Source of the DNA: an uncultured Alphaproteobacteria bacterium
GTDB lineage: Bacteria; Pseudomonadota; Alphaproteobacteria; Rhodobacterales; Rhodobacteraceae
Direction: 5' to 3'
NCBI GenBank assembly: GCA_902540655.1
Contig: CACBNQ010000007.1
Location: 1-52,457 of the forward strand
DNA: 52,457 nucleotides
Below the pieces are notes generated by a model. That model ran no database searches and was not told where the DNA came from. It saw nothing but the letters and a program-made list of their open reading frames with translations. The position numbers and the translations under genes were made by a program. Shown one piece after another: positions 34,624 to 42,805 of this stretch; the stretch's first letter is position 1; each line of letters begins with the position of its first letter.

Positions 34624-35298
34624 TTGTCTACTATCAATATTGAAGAAAGCTGGAGAAAGCGGCTGATTGATGAGTTCAAAAAACCTTACATGCGACAGTT
34701 AAGTGATTTCTTGAAGACGGAAAAAAAGGTGGGAAAGGAAATTTTTCCAATAGGATCAGAAATCTTTTCGGCGTTTAACTTTACTCCATTTGAAAAGGTA
34801 AAGGTCGTAATTTTAGGCCAAGACCCCTACCATGGGAGGGGACAAGCACACGGTCTAAGTTTCTCCGTAAAAGTTGGTGTTCAACCGCCCCCATCTCTAG
34901 AAAATATCTTCAAAGAGTTAAAATCAGATATCGGCTTAGCCCGACCTAAGTCAGGAAGCCTTGAAAAGTGGGCGAAAGAAGGTGTTTTGCTGTTAAATAC
35001 TGTATTGACCGTTGAAAAGAGTAAACCAGCATCCCATCAGAATAAGGGCTGGGAAATCTTTACTGACAAAGTACTTTCTTTATTAAATGAAGAAAAAACA
35101 AATTTGGTGTATATTTTATGGGGAAAAAAGGCCCAGGAAAAAGGAACCTTTTTAAACGGGGATGCAAATCTAATTATAAAAAGTGCTCACCCTTCACCAT
35201 ATTCAGCTGCAAATGGATTTTTTGATTCAAAACCATTTTCAAAAACAAACGAATATTTAGATGACAATGGTCTTTCCTTTATTAATTGGGAACTGTGA
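34624..35298 (+). CDS. ung: Uracil-DNA glycosylase
   Basis: A 224-residue family 1 UDG that removes uracil from DNA. The active-site motif GQDPYH has its catalytic Asp at residue 67, followed by GQAHGLSFSV, LLLNTVLTVE, and the HPSPYSA leucine-loop region containing the catalytic His. The TTG at 34624 is preferred because AAGGA at 34612-34616 lies seven bases before it; an upstream TTG at 34594 would add ten residues with no family support. Length is normal for Ung. Confidence 0.93.
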   Translation: MSTINIEESWRKRLIDEFKKPYMRQLSDFLKTEKKVGKEIFPIGSEIFSAFNFTPFEKVKVVILGQDPYHGRGQAHGLSFSVKVGVQPPPSLENIFKELKSDIGLARPKSGSLEKWAKEGVLLLNTVLTVEKSKPASHQNKGWEIFTDKVLSLLNEEKTNLVYILWGKKAQEKGTFLNGDANLIIKSAHPSPYSAANGFFDSKPFSKTNEYLDDNGLSFINWEL

Positions 35299-35305
35299 AT
35301 AGTTA

Positions 35306-35334
35306 TTAAGATATTAATGTATAAGTGGTATAAT
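35306..35334 (+). promoter_or_regulatory. Extended -10 promoter of the GYD-domain gene
   Basis: A perfect TATAAT at 35329-35334 is preceded by TGG (extended -10) and, 17 bases upstream, by TTAAGA at 35306-35311 as a weak -35. Transcription would start near 35341, about 20 bases before the ATG. Confidence 0.55.
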
Positions 35335-35362
35335 AGAAGTGAAAATAATGTAGGAGATAAAA

Positions 35363-35686
35363 ATGAAAGTAATAGCCTTAGCAAAATATAATGAGTCAGC
35401 ATGGAAGGGTATGATTGGAAGCAGTTATGCTGAAAGAAGAAAAGTAATGGAAGCTGTTGTGACTAGCGCAGGCGCAACACTTACAGATATGATGTTCACT
35501 CGTGGTCAATACGATATCGTAGTCACCTTTGAAGTTCCATCCGAAGATGTTGCTTTAGGCGCGGCCATTGCCGTTAATGCTAGCGGTGCAATCAAAGAAC
35601 TCGTAACGCTCAGCGAGATTGACATAGATAGCGCTCTCAAGACGGCGAAGAGTGTTGCTAGTGCCTACTCTCCTCCAGGAACCTGA
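35363..35686 (+). CDS. GYD-domain protein
   Basis: A 107-residue protein of the GYD family. The signature region is MFTRGQYDIVVTFEVPSE (GQYD in place of GYD), and the N-terminal helix (SYAERRKVMEAVVTSAGATLTD) fits a small ferredoxin-like fold. The function of the family is not established. GTAGGAG lies just before the ATG. It has its own strong promoter and is convergent with alkB. Confidence 0.75.
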   Translation: MKVIALAKYNESAWKGMIGSSYAERRKVMEAVVTSAGATLTDMMFTRGQYDIVVTFEVPSEDVALGAAIAVNASGAIKELVTLSEIDIDSALKTAKSVASAYSPPGT

Positions 35687-35695
35687 TTACAGGCT

Positions 35696-36802
35696 CTATG
35701 ACCAATCCTGTATTTCTGGATAAAACCGTTTTCTCCACTCCAAGACTTTTGGATTCATAACTTTCATCCAAAATTGTGGGATTAAACTCATAAGCACCAT
35801 CAAAGGATAGCCAAAAGGTAACTGAGGCGCATCGCCTGCATCATATGATTGGAGATGTTGATATTTCTTGTTTGGTCTCGCGTGGTGGTCAGAGTGCTTT
35901 TGAAGATTAATTAGCAAAAGATTACTCGCGTGGTCGTTAGCATTCCAGCTATGATGCGGGCGAGTAGGCTCAAACTTTCCATTGTCTAACTTCTGTCTAA
36001 CAAGACCGTAGTGCTCAATGTAATTTACGACTTCCAAATGTAGTACCGCAACTAAAGCTTGTATGAAAAAACATATAGCGCCTAACATTCCACCGATTAG
36101 GGTAGCTAGCAATAGAAAGAAAAGCATGAGCCCAAAATAAATAAAAAAAGGATTTTGAAAATCCCAAAAAGGCAAGTTTTTTTTCTGCAATAGCTCCTTT
36201 TCTGTGTTCCAAGAAGACAACAAACATTCGGGAATAACACGGATAAAAAATTTATAAAAGTTTTCCCCATATCTTGCAGTGACCGCATCTTTGCGTGTTC
36301 CAACGTGCCGGTGATGAACGAGAACATGTTCCGTTCTAAAGTGACCATACAACGACATCCCCATTAAAAGATCTGATAAAAATCTCTCAATCCTCGTTTT
36401 TTGATGCATAAGCTCATGTGCAAATACAATCCCGACTGCTCCTGATATTATGCCTTGAACTATCATAAGAAAAAATGCTTCCGTGCCGCTGAGATGGTCA
36501 AACATAAATATTGCCATTAAACTGCCAAAGATCAAAAAGAACTGCATGGGAACCCAACCATAAAGAATGTATTTATATCGATCCTCCGATCCAGCACTAT
36601 TCTCGGTGGGCTTAATTAGCTTTTTTCCTATCAAAGCATCAAAAAATGTAATCACTACGTACCCAAATATAGGCACAAGAAGTATTGTCCATCCCCCGAA
36701 TATCCACGAGATTATCATTAATGGTGCAAATATATACGGGAGACCGAACTGAAAGGCCGGCGTTATTTCGCTCGTGAAGTTTTCTGTAGCAGTGCTGTTC
36801 AT
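35696..36802 (-). CDS. alkB: Alkane 1-monooxygenase (AlkB)
   Basis: A 368-residue membrane di-iron hydroxylase that converts alkanes or similar hydrophobic chains to terminal alcohols. All histidine boxes are intact: HELMHQ, EHVLVHHRHVGT, NYIEHYG with the following RPHHSWN, and LQKHSDHH. Six hydrophobic segments fit AlkB. No rubredoxin or rubredoxin reductase gene is adjacent, so electron partners must lie elsewhere. It is divergent from a cupin gene, and substrate range cannot be judged from sequence. Confidence 0.88.
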   Translation of the reverse strand: MNSTATENFTSEITPAFQFGLPYIFAPLMIISWIFGGWTILLVPIFGYVVITFFDALIGKKLIKPTENSAGSEDRYKYILYGWVPMQFFLIFGSLMAIFMFDHLSGTEAFFLMIVQGIISGAVGIVFAHELMHQKTRIERFLSDLLMGMSLYGHFRTEHVLVHHRHVGTRKDAVTARYGENFYKFFIRVIPECLLSSWNTEKELLQKKNLPFWDFQNPFFIYFGLMLFFLLLATLIGGMLGAICFFIQALVAVLHLEVVNYIEHYGLVRQKLDNGKFEPTRPHHSWNANDHASNLLLINLQKHSDHHARPNKKYQHLQSYDAGDAPQLPFGYPLMVLMSLIPQFWMKVMNPKVLEWRKRFYPEIQDWS

Positions 36803-36916
36803 CTATCCCCCTTCATAGAGATATAAAGTATTTGGTGAATTTCAAGGATCATAGTTATACTTTAATTTGAAGATAATTTCTATTAGTTTTACATTTGAAC
36901 TAAAAAAGGAGCAAAG

Positions 36917-37282
36917 ATGAGCACAGTAATGAAAAAATCATTTGATAATCCAGATGAAGTGAGAGCGCCCGACAAGGCAAAGGTATCTGTCTGTGATCTA
37001 GGAGGAATAGCAGCTGCAAAGCTTGTTCTTCAGCCAGGCTGGAGTTGGGAAACATGTGTCAAACCAATGGTTGGAGGAGAAAGTTGCCAAGCAAAACACG
37101 TTGGAACAGTGATTTCTGGTCAAATGGCTGCCAAGCATAACGACGGTACAGAACAGGTTTTTGGGCCTGGTGACGTTTATGTTATTGAACCTGGTCACAA
37201 TGGTTGGGTAGTAGGTGACGAAGAAGTAGTTGCGTTCGAATTTAATTCAACCGCAGCGCAAACATACGCTAAGACCGATTAA
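36917..37282 (+). CDS. Small cupin-fold protein
   Basis: A 121-residue single cupin domain (AAAKLVLQPGWSWETCVKP through HVGTVISGQMAAKH to FGPGDVYVIEPGHNGWVVGDE). The first cupin histidine motif is only partly kept (CQAKHVG), so a metal site is doubtful. Function unknown; such proteins may bind small ligands or act as auxiliary isomerases. GGAG lies before the ATG. It is divergent from alkB with a 114-base gap, so shared regulation is possible. Confidence 0.72.
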   Translation: MSTVMKKSFDNPDEVRAPDKAKVSVCDLGGIAAAKLVLQPGWSWETCVKPMVGGESCQAKHVGTVISGQMAAKHNDGTEQVFGPGDVYVIEPGHNGWVVGDEEVVAFEFNSTAAQTYAKTD

Positions 37283-37346
37283 GCGATATTTAACTTTTTA
37301 TAAATCTAGGTAGAGTCGCTAAAAAATCATTTAAGTTAAGTTGCTG

Positions 37347-37985
37347 ATGTCTAATAATTCAATTGATTTTTACATCGACATAAAAAGTCCCTATGCCTAC
37401 TTGGCTTTAGACCCTGCGATAAAGATATTTGCTCAACTGGGATTACAGTGGAATTTATTGCCATACACTCTGGATATTGCTGACTATTTAGGAAGCGCAA
37501 CGGTCAATAACCAAGGGAAGATAATCTCTTCAAATAGAACAGCACATCAGTGGCGCAGAGTTAAATATTCCTACATGGATTGCAGAAGGATGGCTAATCT
37601 ACAAGGGAAAACAATTTTAGGTACTCAAAAAATTTGGGATAGCTCATTATTTTCTATGGCTCATTTATGGGTCAAAGAAAAATCGAAAAAAACTTTGTTG
37701 CCTTTTTTGCGCGAGTCTTTTCAATTGTTTTGGAAGAGAGAGCTAGACATAGAAAATGAAAAGGTGCTTTTAAATTTAATCGACAAATTTCAACTTGATA
37801 GCACTGATTTCATATCTTGGAAGAGCAACAATCAAAACTGTGTGACCTCTTTAATGGATACCGCACTATCTATGGGAATATTTGGGGTGCCAACCTTTGT
37901 CTTTGAAGAAGAAATATTTTGGGGAAGCGAAAAATTAGCTCTTATTAGTGCAAAGATTACGGGAGATTACTCAGCTTTAACTTAA
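37347..37985 (+). CDS. 2-hydroxychromene-2-carboxylate isomerase-like (DsbA-fold, kappa-GST) protein
   Basis: A 212-residue thioredoxin-fold protein with the family start IDFYIDIKSPYAYLAL (Ser at the glutathione-activating position), a helical insertion, and GIFGVPTFVFEEEIFWG near the C-terminus, which is diagnostic of HCCA isomerase/kappa-GST proteins. The reaction is glutathione-dependent, probably isomerisation of an aromatic or unsaturated ring-cleavage intermediate. The ATG at 37347 is chosen; a TTG at 37341 adds two residues. It may be cotranscribed with the cupin gene. Confidence 0.82.
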   Translation: MSNNSIDFYIDIKSPYAYLALDPAIKIFAQLGLQWNLLPYTLDIADYLGSATVNNQGKIISSNRTAHQWRRVKYSYMDCRRMANLQGKTILGTQKIWDSSLFSMAHLWVKEKSKKTLLPFLRESFQLFWKRELDIENEKVLLNLIDKFQLDSTDFISWKSNNQNCVTSLMDTALSMGIFGVPTFVFEEEIFWGSEKLALISAKITGDYSALT

Positions 37986-38149
37986 GTTTTTTTAAATCCT
38001 TTTTTTGTGGCCTAAGTCTCTTATTGATGCGAAGAGGACGAACCAATAAAATCTAATTTTTGCGTAGATGCCTTTTCGTGATTTGAGCAAATCGTATTTT
38101 TCTAGTCCACATTTTGTTTTTATAAAATAATTCATAAAAGTTGCATTCA

Positions 38150-38755
38150 TTATTTATTTTCGTAAAGTTCACGTTCATACATTTCTATAATTTCGTTTTC
38201 TTTTTTTATTTCACAATTTAATCCTGTCTGATCTTCAATCATTTCATAAAGCGTGGGTATGGGTCTTGTATCAGGCCAGCTTTCAGGCTTCCATAGACTT
38301 GATCGAAGTAGTGCTTTGCCGCAATGCAGAAATACTTTTGTTGGTTTAATAACTGTAACTGTCTTTGGCAAATTGGATTTTAATTTATGTTTTTCAAGAA
38401 CTTTTGGGTCATTTGATATCGTAGCTTTCCCTTGAACTCTAAGTGTTTCTGCTACCTTTGGAATGAAAAATATTAGGGATACTGTTGCGTTTTTAGAAAT
38501 ATTTAGAAGCCCGTCAATCCTATTGTTTCCAGGTCTGTCAGCTATTTCGATTCGATCATCAGATATCACTTTAACAAAACCTTTTGGATCACCTTTGGGT
38601 GAGAGATCAACATCTTCACCGTCAAAAGTCCCCATGACCAGAAAATTTGATGCATTTATGAAACTGACACTATGTGGATCCAAGCTTTTCATAATCTTCG
38701 CAGATGCTTTCTCAGTAGCAGGACCATAAAGATTTCTTAATTGAATTTCATCCAT
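38150..38755 (-). CDS. PPOX-class FMN-dependent flavoprotein
   Basis: A 201-residue protein of the pyridoxamine 5'-phosphate oxidase-like fold. The barrel segments FLVMGTFDGEDVDLSPKGDPKGFVKV and IADRPGNNRIDGLLNI are typical of the MSMEG_1061 type. It likely binds FMN or F420-like cofactors and reduces small compounds. The start is ATG at 38755 (MDEIQLRNLYG); a frame extending to 38815 adds a Cys- and Asn-rich leader unlike the family. The 164 bases downstream of it (37986-38149) hold no gene that I can see. Confidence 0.75.
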   Translation of the reverse strand: MDEIQLRNLYGPATEKASAKIMKSLDPHSVSFINASNFLVMGTFDGEDVDLSPKGDPKGFVKVISDDRIEIADRPGNNRIDGLLNISKNATVSLIFFIPKVAETLRVQGKATISNDPKVLEKHKLKSNLPKTVTVIKPTKVFLHCGKALLRSSLWKPESWPDTRPIPTLYEMIEDQTGLNCEIKKENEIIEMYERELYENK

Positions 38756-38834
38756 CGTGCATCTTTTGTAGTTGAAACAGTTTGATAATAAACTATTTTG
38801 AAATAAGCAATACAAAAAACAAGAGGTATGAAAA

Positions 38835-39227
38835 ATGAGCGTCGAACTTTATTATATCTGTCTATATGGACTTCTAATCATAGCAACTACCCTTGTCCAA
38901 CAGCTCACCAGCTTGGCAAACGTTGGAATTATGCCCGTGTTTAGTAGTCGAGAAGGCGTAAATTTTTCAGGTATGACCGGACGATTAGAGCGTGCTATTC
39001 TAAATTGTGTGATAGCATTCGCGATGATAGGTCCACCAATCCTCGCACTTGCAATGACCGAAACCAGCAGTGCAAATACTAAACTGGCTGTTCAAGTTTT
39101 CTTTTGGTCACGCATCGTTTATGTAATCGCATACGGATTCAATATCATTGGATTAAGATCTGCAGGTTGGGTTGCGAGTTTATTAAGCATCCTCTATTTG
39201 TATTGGTCAGCAATGTCGATCAGCTAA
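38835..39227 (+). CDS. MAPEG-family membrane protein
   Basis: A 130-residue protein with four hydrophobic segments and the MAPEG pattern, with FSGMTGRLERAILNCV (R-x-x-R/N near helix 2) as the most telling part. Eicosanoid/glutathione-linked members bind glutathione at the membrane; bacterial members have little-known roles. The ATG follows a purine-rich AAGAGG. It is one of five glutathione-type proteins in this part of the window. Confidence 0.75.
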   Translation: MSVELYYICLYGLLIIATTLVQQLTSLANVGIMPVFSSREGVNFSGMTGRLERAILNCVIAFAMIGPPILALAMTETSSANTKLAVQVFFWSRIVYVIAYGFNIIGLRSAGWVASLLSILYLYWSAMSIS

Positions 39228-39271
39228 CTTTTGGAAATGGACAACAATCTTATTAGAAAATAGAGAGCTTT

Positions 39272-40744
39272 ATGGAAGCTATAGATCAGCTGATCAATTA
39301 CAATAGAACGACTGGTTTACTCCAATCCGTAGCGGGTAGAAATGCTTGGGATCAGGAGACAATGATGCCATCTAAGAGTGGAAATTCTCGAGCGATGGAA
39401 ATGGGTGCACTTGAAGAAGTTATCCACGATAGAAAAAAAAATTCAATAGTCAGAAAGTTATTAGAACAAGCCGAACCTAAAACACCTTTTCAAAAAAGAG
39501 CTTACACACTAATAAAGAGAGCCTTTGACAGAGCAGAAGCTATACCAAGCAAACTCGCATCGGATTTGGCTGCAACCATATCCTTAGCTCAAATGGCCTG
39601 GCAAAAAGCTAGACAAAATAACGATTTTTCTGGGTTTTCACCTCACTTAAAGAAGGTAATTGATTTAAAAAGAGAAGAGGCTTCCCTTCTATCTCCCAGT
39701 GGAGATTTATACGATGGGTTAATAAATGATTACGAATTTGGAATGACAAAAAAAGAGACCTCGAGTATTTTTGAAGAAATGAAGCCAAGACTTTTAGATT
39801 TGCGGCAGAGAATAAGTGAAGCAAAACTTTCCAAACCTGTATTAGTAGGTGACTTCAATACTGAAAAACAATTAAAACTCGCCCATGAAATAGCAAAGAC
39901 ATTTTTCTATGACTTTGATAGAGGAAGGATTGATATTGTAGCGCATCCTTTTTGTTCAGGTGGTGGGGATGATGTACGAATTACTACCCGAGTCGATAAT
40001 AATGACCCATTTAACTGTTTATACAGTACTATTCACGAAGTGGGGCACGCTTGCTATGAACAAAACGTCTCTTCAGACTTTTTACACTCGCCTCTCGGTT
40101 CTGGCGTATCTTTAGGCATTCACGAAAGTCAGTCTAGGATATTTGAGAACCAAATAGGAAGATCTAGGCAATTTACTAGGTGGCTGTTTAAGAAAATGAA
40201 AAGCTATTTTGGAGAATTTGGCATTAGAGATGAAGAAGAATTCTACCGTTTGGTTAATAAGGTTGAAACCGGTTTTATTAGAACTGAAGCAGACGAAGTT
40301 CACTACAATCTACATATTATGCTTCGCTTTGAGCTCGAATTAGAGGTAATTGGAAAAAATTTGGAAGTTCCGGATTTGCCCGAGGCCTGGAATGCAAAAT
40401 TCAAGGAATATTTTGACCGTGACGTTGAAAAAGCCTCTGATGGAATTCTCCAGGACGTTCATTGGTCAATCGGTGCATTTGGGTATTTTCCAACCTACAC
40501 TTTAGGTAACTTAAATGCCGGTTGTTTATTTGAAAAGATGCAAAAAGATATTCCTGGTCTTGCAGACGGATTTGAGAAGGGTGATGTGTCATTAGCAACC
40601 ACTTGGTTAGCAGAGAACATACATCAGCATGGAAGCCTATACGAGCCTGCTGACCTGATCAAAAAAGCTACAGGAAAGGCTTTTACGCCTGAGCCCTTTT
40701 TGAATTATTTAGATGAAAAGTTTTCCGATATATACGAGGTCTAA
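39272..40744 (+). CDS. M32 carboxypeptidase (carboxypeptidase Taq)
   Basis: A 490-residue metallocarboxypeptidase. The zinc motif HEVGH is at residues 255-259 (TIHEVGHACYEQNV) and the downstream ligand is in GIHESQSRI; other family segments are DWDQE-like NAWDQETMMPSK at the start and TEADEVHYNLHI. It trims C-terminal residues from peptides in the cytoplasm. The stop overlaps the convergent yajQ stop by four bases. Confidence 0.92.
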   Translation: MEAIDQLINYNRTTGLLQSVAGRNAWDQETMMPSKSGNSRAMEMGALEEVIHDRKKNSIVRKLLEQAEPKTPFQKRAYTLIKRAFDRAEAIPSKLASDLAATISLAQMAWQKARQNNDFSGFSPHLKKVIDLKREEASLLSPSGDLYDGLINDYEFGMTKKETSSIFEEMKPRLLDLRQRISEAKLSKPVLVGDFNTEKQLKLAHEIAKTFFYDFDRGRIDIVAHPFCSGGGDDVRITTRVDNNDPFNCLYSTIHEVGHACYEQNVSSDFLHSPLGSGVSLGIHESQSRIFENQIGRSRQFTRWLFKKMKSYFGEFGIRDEEEFYRLVNKVETGFIRTEADEVHYNLHIMLRFELELEVIGKNLEVPDLPEAWNAKFKEYFDRDVEKASDGILQDVHWSIGAFGYFPTYTLGNLNAGCLFEKMQKDIPGLADGFEKGDVSLATTWLAENIHQHGSLYEPADLIKKATGKAFTPEPFLNYLDEKFSDIYEV

Positions 40745-41226
40745 TCTCTAAAATTTATAAATTGTAAAGGAAGTGGTAAATCGAGCTTTTTTGCTAACGA
40801 AATAACTTCCTGAAGACTATCTTTCTTTTGCCCTGAAACCCTAAGCTCATTACCTTGTATTTTTACCTGCACTTTTAACTTACTCTGCTTGACAGAAGAA
40901 ATAATTTTCTTTGATGTGTCTTGTTCAATCCCCTCCAGCAAATCATAGTTTTGCCTTACTCGATTACCTGAAGCGCTTTCCGTTGATTTAACTTTGAGGG
41001 CTTTGGGGTCTATACCTCTTTTAACAAAATGGCCTATTAAAAGTTCGTTAACTTGCTTTGCTTTCAAGTCATCTTCTGTTTCTACAGTTAACGAGTTCTC
41101 ATTTCTCTCAATATCGGTCTTCGAACCTTTAAAATCATATCGCTGGTTGATCTCTTTACTAGCATTAAAAATCGCATTCTCAACTTCCTGCATATCCAAT
41201 TTACTAACAATATCAAAACTAGGCAT
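40741..41226 (-). CDS. yajQ: YajQ-family nucleotide-binding protein
   Basis: A 161-residue protein of normal YajQ length. The start MPSFDIVSKLDMQEVENA is the family's standard N-terminus, RYDFKGS and FVKRGIDPKALKV follow, then KLKVQVQG-like KVQIKGNELRV-type strands. Some members bind cyclic di-GMP and act on transcription factors; others bind nucleic acid. A longer frame to 41271 would add 15 residues not found in the family. GGGAG lies about ten bases before the chosen ATG. Confidence 0.9.
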   Translation of the reverse strand: MPSFDIVSKLDMQEVENAIFNASKEINQRYDFKGSKTDIERNENSLTVETEDDLKAKQVNELLIGHFVKRGIDPKALKVKSTESASGNRVRQNYDLLEGIEQDTSKKIISSVKQSKLKVQVKIQGNELRVSGQKKDSLQEVISLAKKLDLPLPLQFINFRD

Positions 41227-41386
41227 TCCCTCTAAACTCCCTTGACCATAAAAAAATTGCTTTGTTGTCATTTTACAATAAATAAACCCTAAATTTAACT
41301 CATATTTAGATTCAGAAAAATTACAATATTTTTAAGTCTCACAATGATGTATGATAAAAAATTCGAGTAGAGCCGGATAATTTATA

Positions 41387-42805
41387 ATGGAAAAGCAAAA
41401 TAAAAAATCAGAGCCTAGCTTTTATGTAAATTTTAAGAAAGTTTACGCACGTAATATAGACAGCAATATAAGCTTGCTAAATTTTTTGAGGCATAATTGT
41501 AAATTTACTGGGACAAAAGAGGGGTGCTCAGAGGGAGACTGTGGTGCATGCTCTGTATTGATTTTTGATGAAAAAGGATCCTTAGCACCTGTAAACTCTT
41601 GTATTTTAAAGGTGGGACAAATAATTGATAAAAATATAGTAACAATTGAAGGTGCTAGCAAATTAAGCTCTGCTAAACCTTTAATTCAAGCACTGAACTC
41701 CGAGGCGGCGTCGCAATGTGGGTTTTGCACACCTGGCTTTGTAATGGCAGCGCTTGCATTAAAAGAAAAACATAAAAGCCCTTCTGAGAGCATCATCCAT
41801 GACTCTCTATCTGGAAACTTATGTCGCTGTACAGGGTATAGACCAATAGTGAACGGGATCCAATCTCTCAAAGAAAAAATAAGGTTGCCAATGCCCATAA
41901 ATAGTAAAGGCCCAAAATTAAAGACCGCAATTTTTGGAAAGACAACTTACATCTACCCAGATTCTAAAAAAGAACTAATTGAATTTATATCAAAGGAAAA
42001 AAATTATACTGTTTTGTCTGGAGGTACAGACTGGAACCTTGAAGCGGAAGACTCCAATTTTAAACAACAGAAAATATTATTTCTGAATAATATTAAAGAA
42101 ATGTCTAAAATTAAAACCAAGACTTCATCCTTTGAAATAGGAGCTTGTGTTACACTATCTAAATTCGAAGAGTTATGCCGTGAATTTTTCTCCCCCTTTC
42201 TGGATACAATTATTAGATTTGGTTCTCCACAGATTAGAACAGCCGCAACAGTTGGAGGGAATCTTGGGACATCGAGCCCTATTGGTGACCTAGCTCCCCT
42301 ATTTTTCGTATTGGAGGCTGAGTTGTCTCTACTCGGTCCAAAAGGAGAAAGAACTATTCCGATTAAAGATTTTTTTAAGGGATATAGAAAAAATGCTCTA
42401 AAACGCAATGAGCTTATATACAAGGTTAAGGTACCAAAAACAAAAAAGGAAGATTCAATTTTTTCTTGGAAGCTATCAAAAAGATATGATCAAGATATAT
42501 CAACTTTATCGCTGGCAGCCAAATTTAACATGGATAAAAACCACACTATAGAAAATATTATTTTATCTGCAGGGGGCGTAGGACCCACGCCTTTATTATT
42601 AGATAAAACGAGTAGATTATTAAAGGATAGTAATCTACGCTTTAACCAAAACTCTCTAATAACTGCTTTAAGTCATGATATTTCTCCAATAAGTGATCTT
42701 AGAGGGACAGCAAATTATCGATCGGCTGCAATGGTTGGATTGATAAAAAAAATGCAAAGATCCGTCATAAGTGGTGATAAACAACATTCGATAATGAATA
42801 TTTGA
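41387..42805 (+). CDS. xdhA: Xanthine dehydrogenase small subunit (2Fe-2S and FAD)
   Basis: A 472-residue subunit. The first 2Fe-2S cluster is carried by GCSEGDCGACSV (residues about 47-58) and the second by CGFCTPGF and CRCTGYRP. The FAD domain follows with GGTDWN and AATVGGNLGTSSPIGD. It passes electrons from the molybdenum centre to NAD. The stop overlaps the xdhB start by one base (TGATG), so the subunits are translationally coupled. Confidence 0.9.
   Translation: MEKQNKKSEPSFYVNFKKVYARNIDSNISLLNFLRHNCKFTGTKEGCSEGDCGACSVLIFDEKGSLAPVNSCILKVGQIIDKNIVTIEGASKLSSAKPLIQALNSEAASQCGFCTPGFVMAALALKEKHKSPSESIIHDSLSGNLCRCTGYRPIVNGIQSLKEKIRLPMPINSKGPKLKTAIFGKTTYIYPDSKKELIEFISKEKNYTVLSGGTDWNLEAEDSNFKQQKILFLNNIKEMSKIKTKTSSFEIGACVTLSKFEELCREFFSPFLDTIIRFGSPQIRTAATVGGNLGTSSPIGDLAPLFFVLEAELSLLGPKGERTIPIKDFFKGYRKNALKRNELIYKVKVPKTKKEDSIFSWKLSKRYDQDISTLSLAAKFNMDKNHTIENIILSAGGVGPTPLLLDKTSRLLKDSNLRFNQNSLITALSHDISPISDLRGTANYRSAAMVGLIKKMQRSVISGDKQHSIMNI

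Noticed and set aside
37986-38149. 164-base gap as a possible small RNA or gene remnant
   Set aside because: No clear stem-loop, promoter or open frame with ribosome site was found; it is simply AT-rich.
42004-42423. 139-residue minus-strand frame inside xdhA
   Set aside because: Antisense to the conserved FAD domain; no motif or start context.
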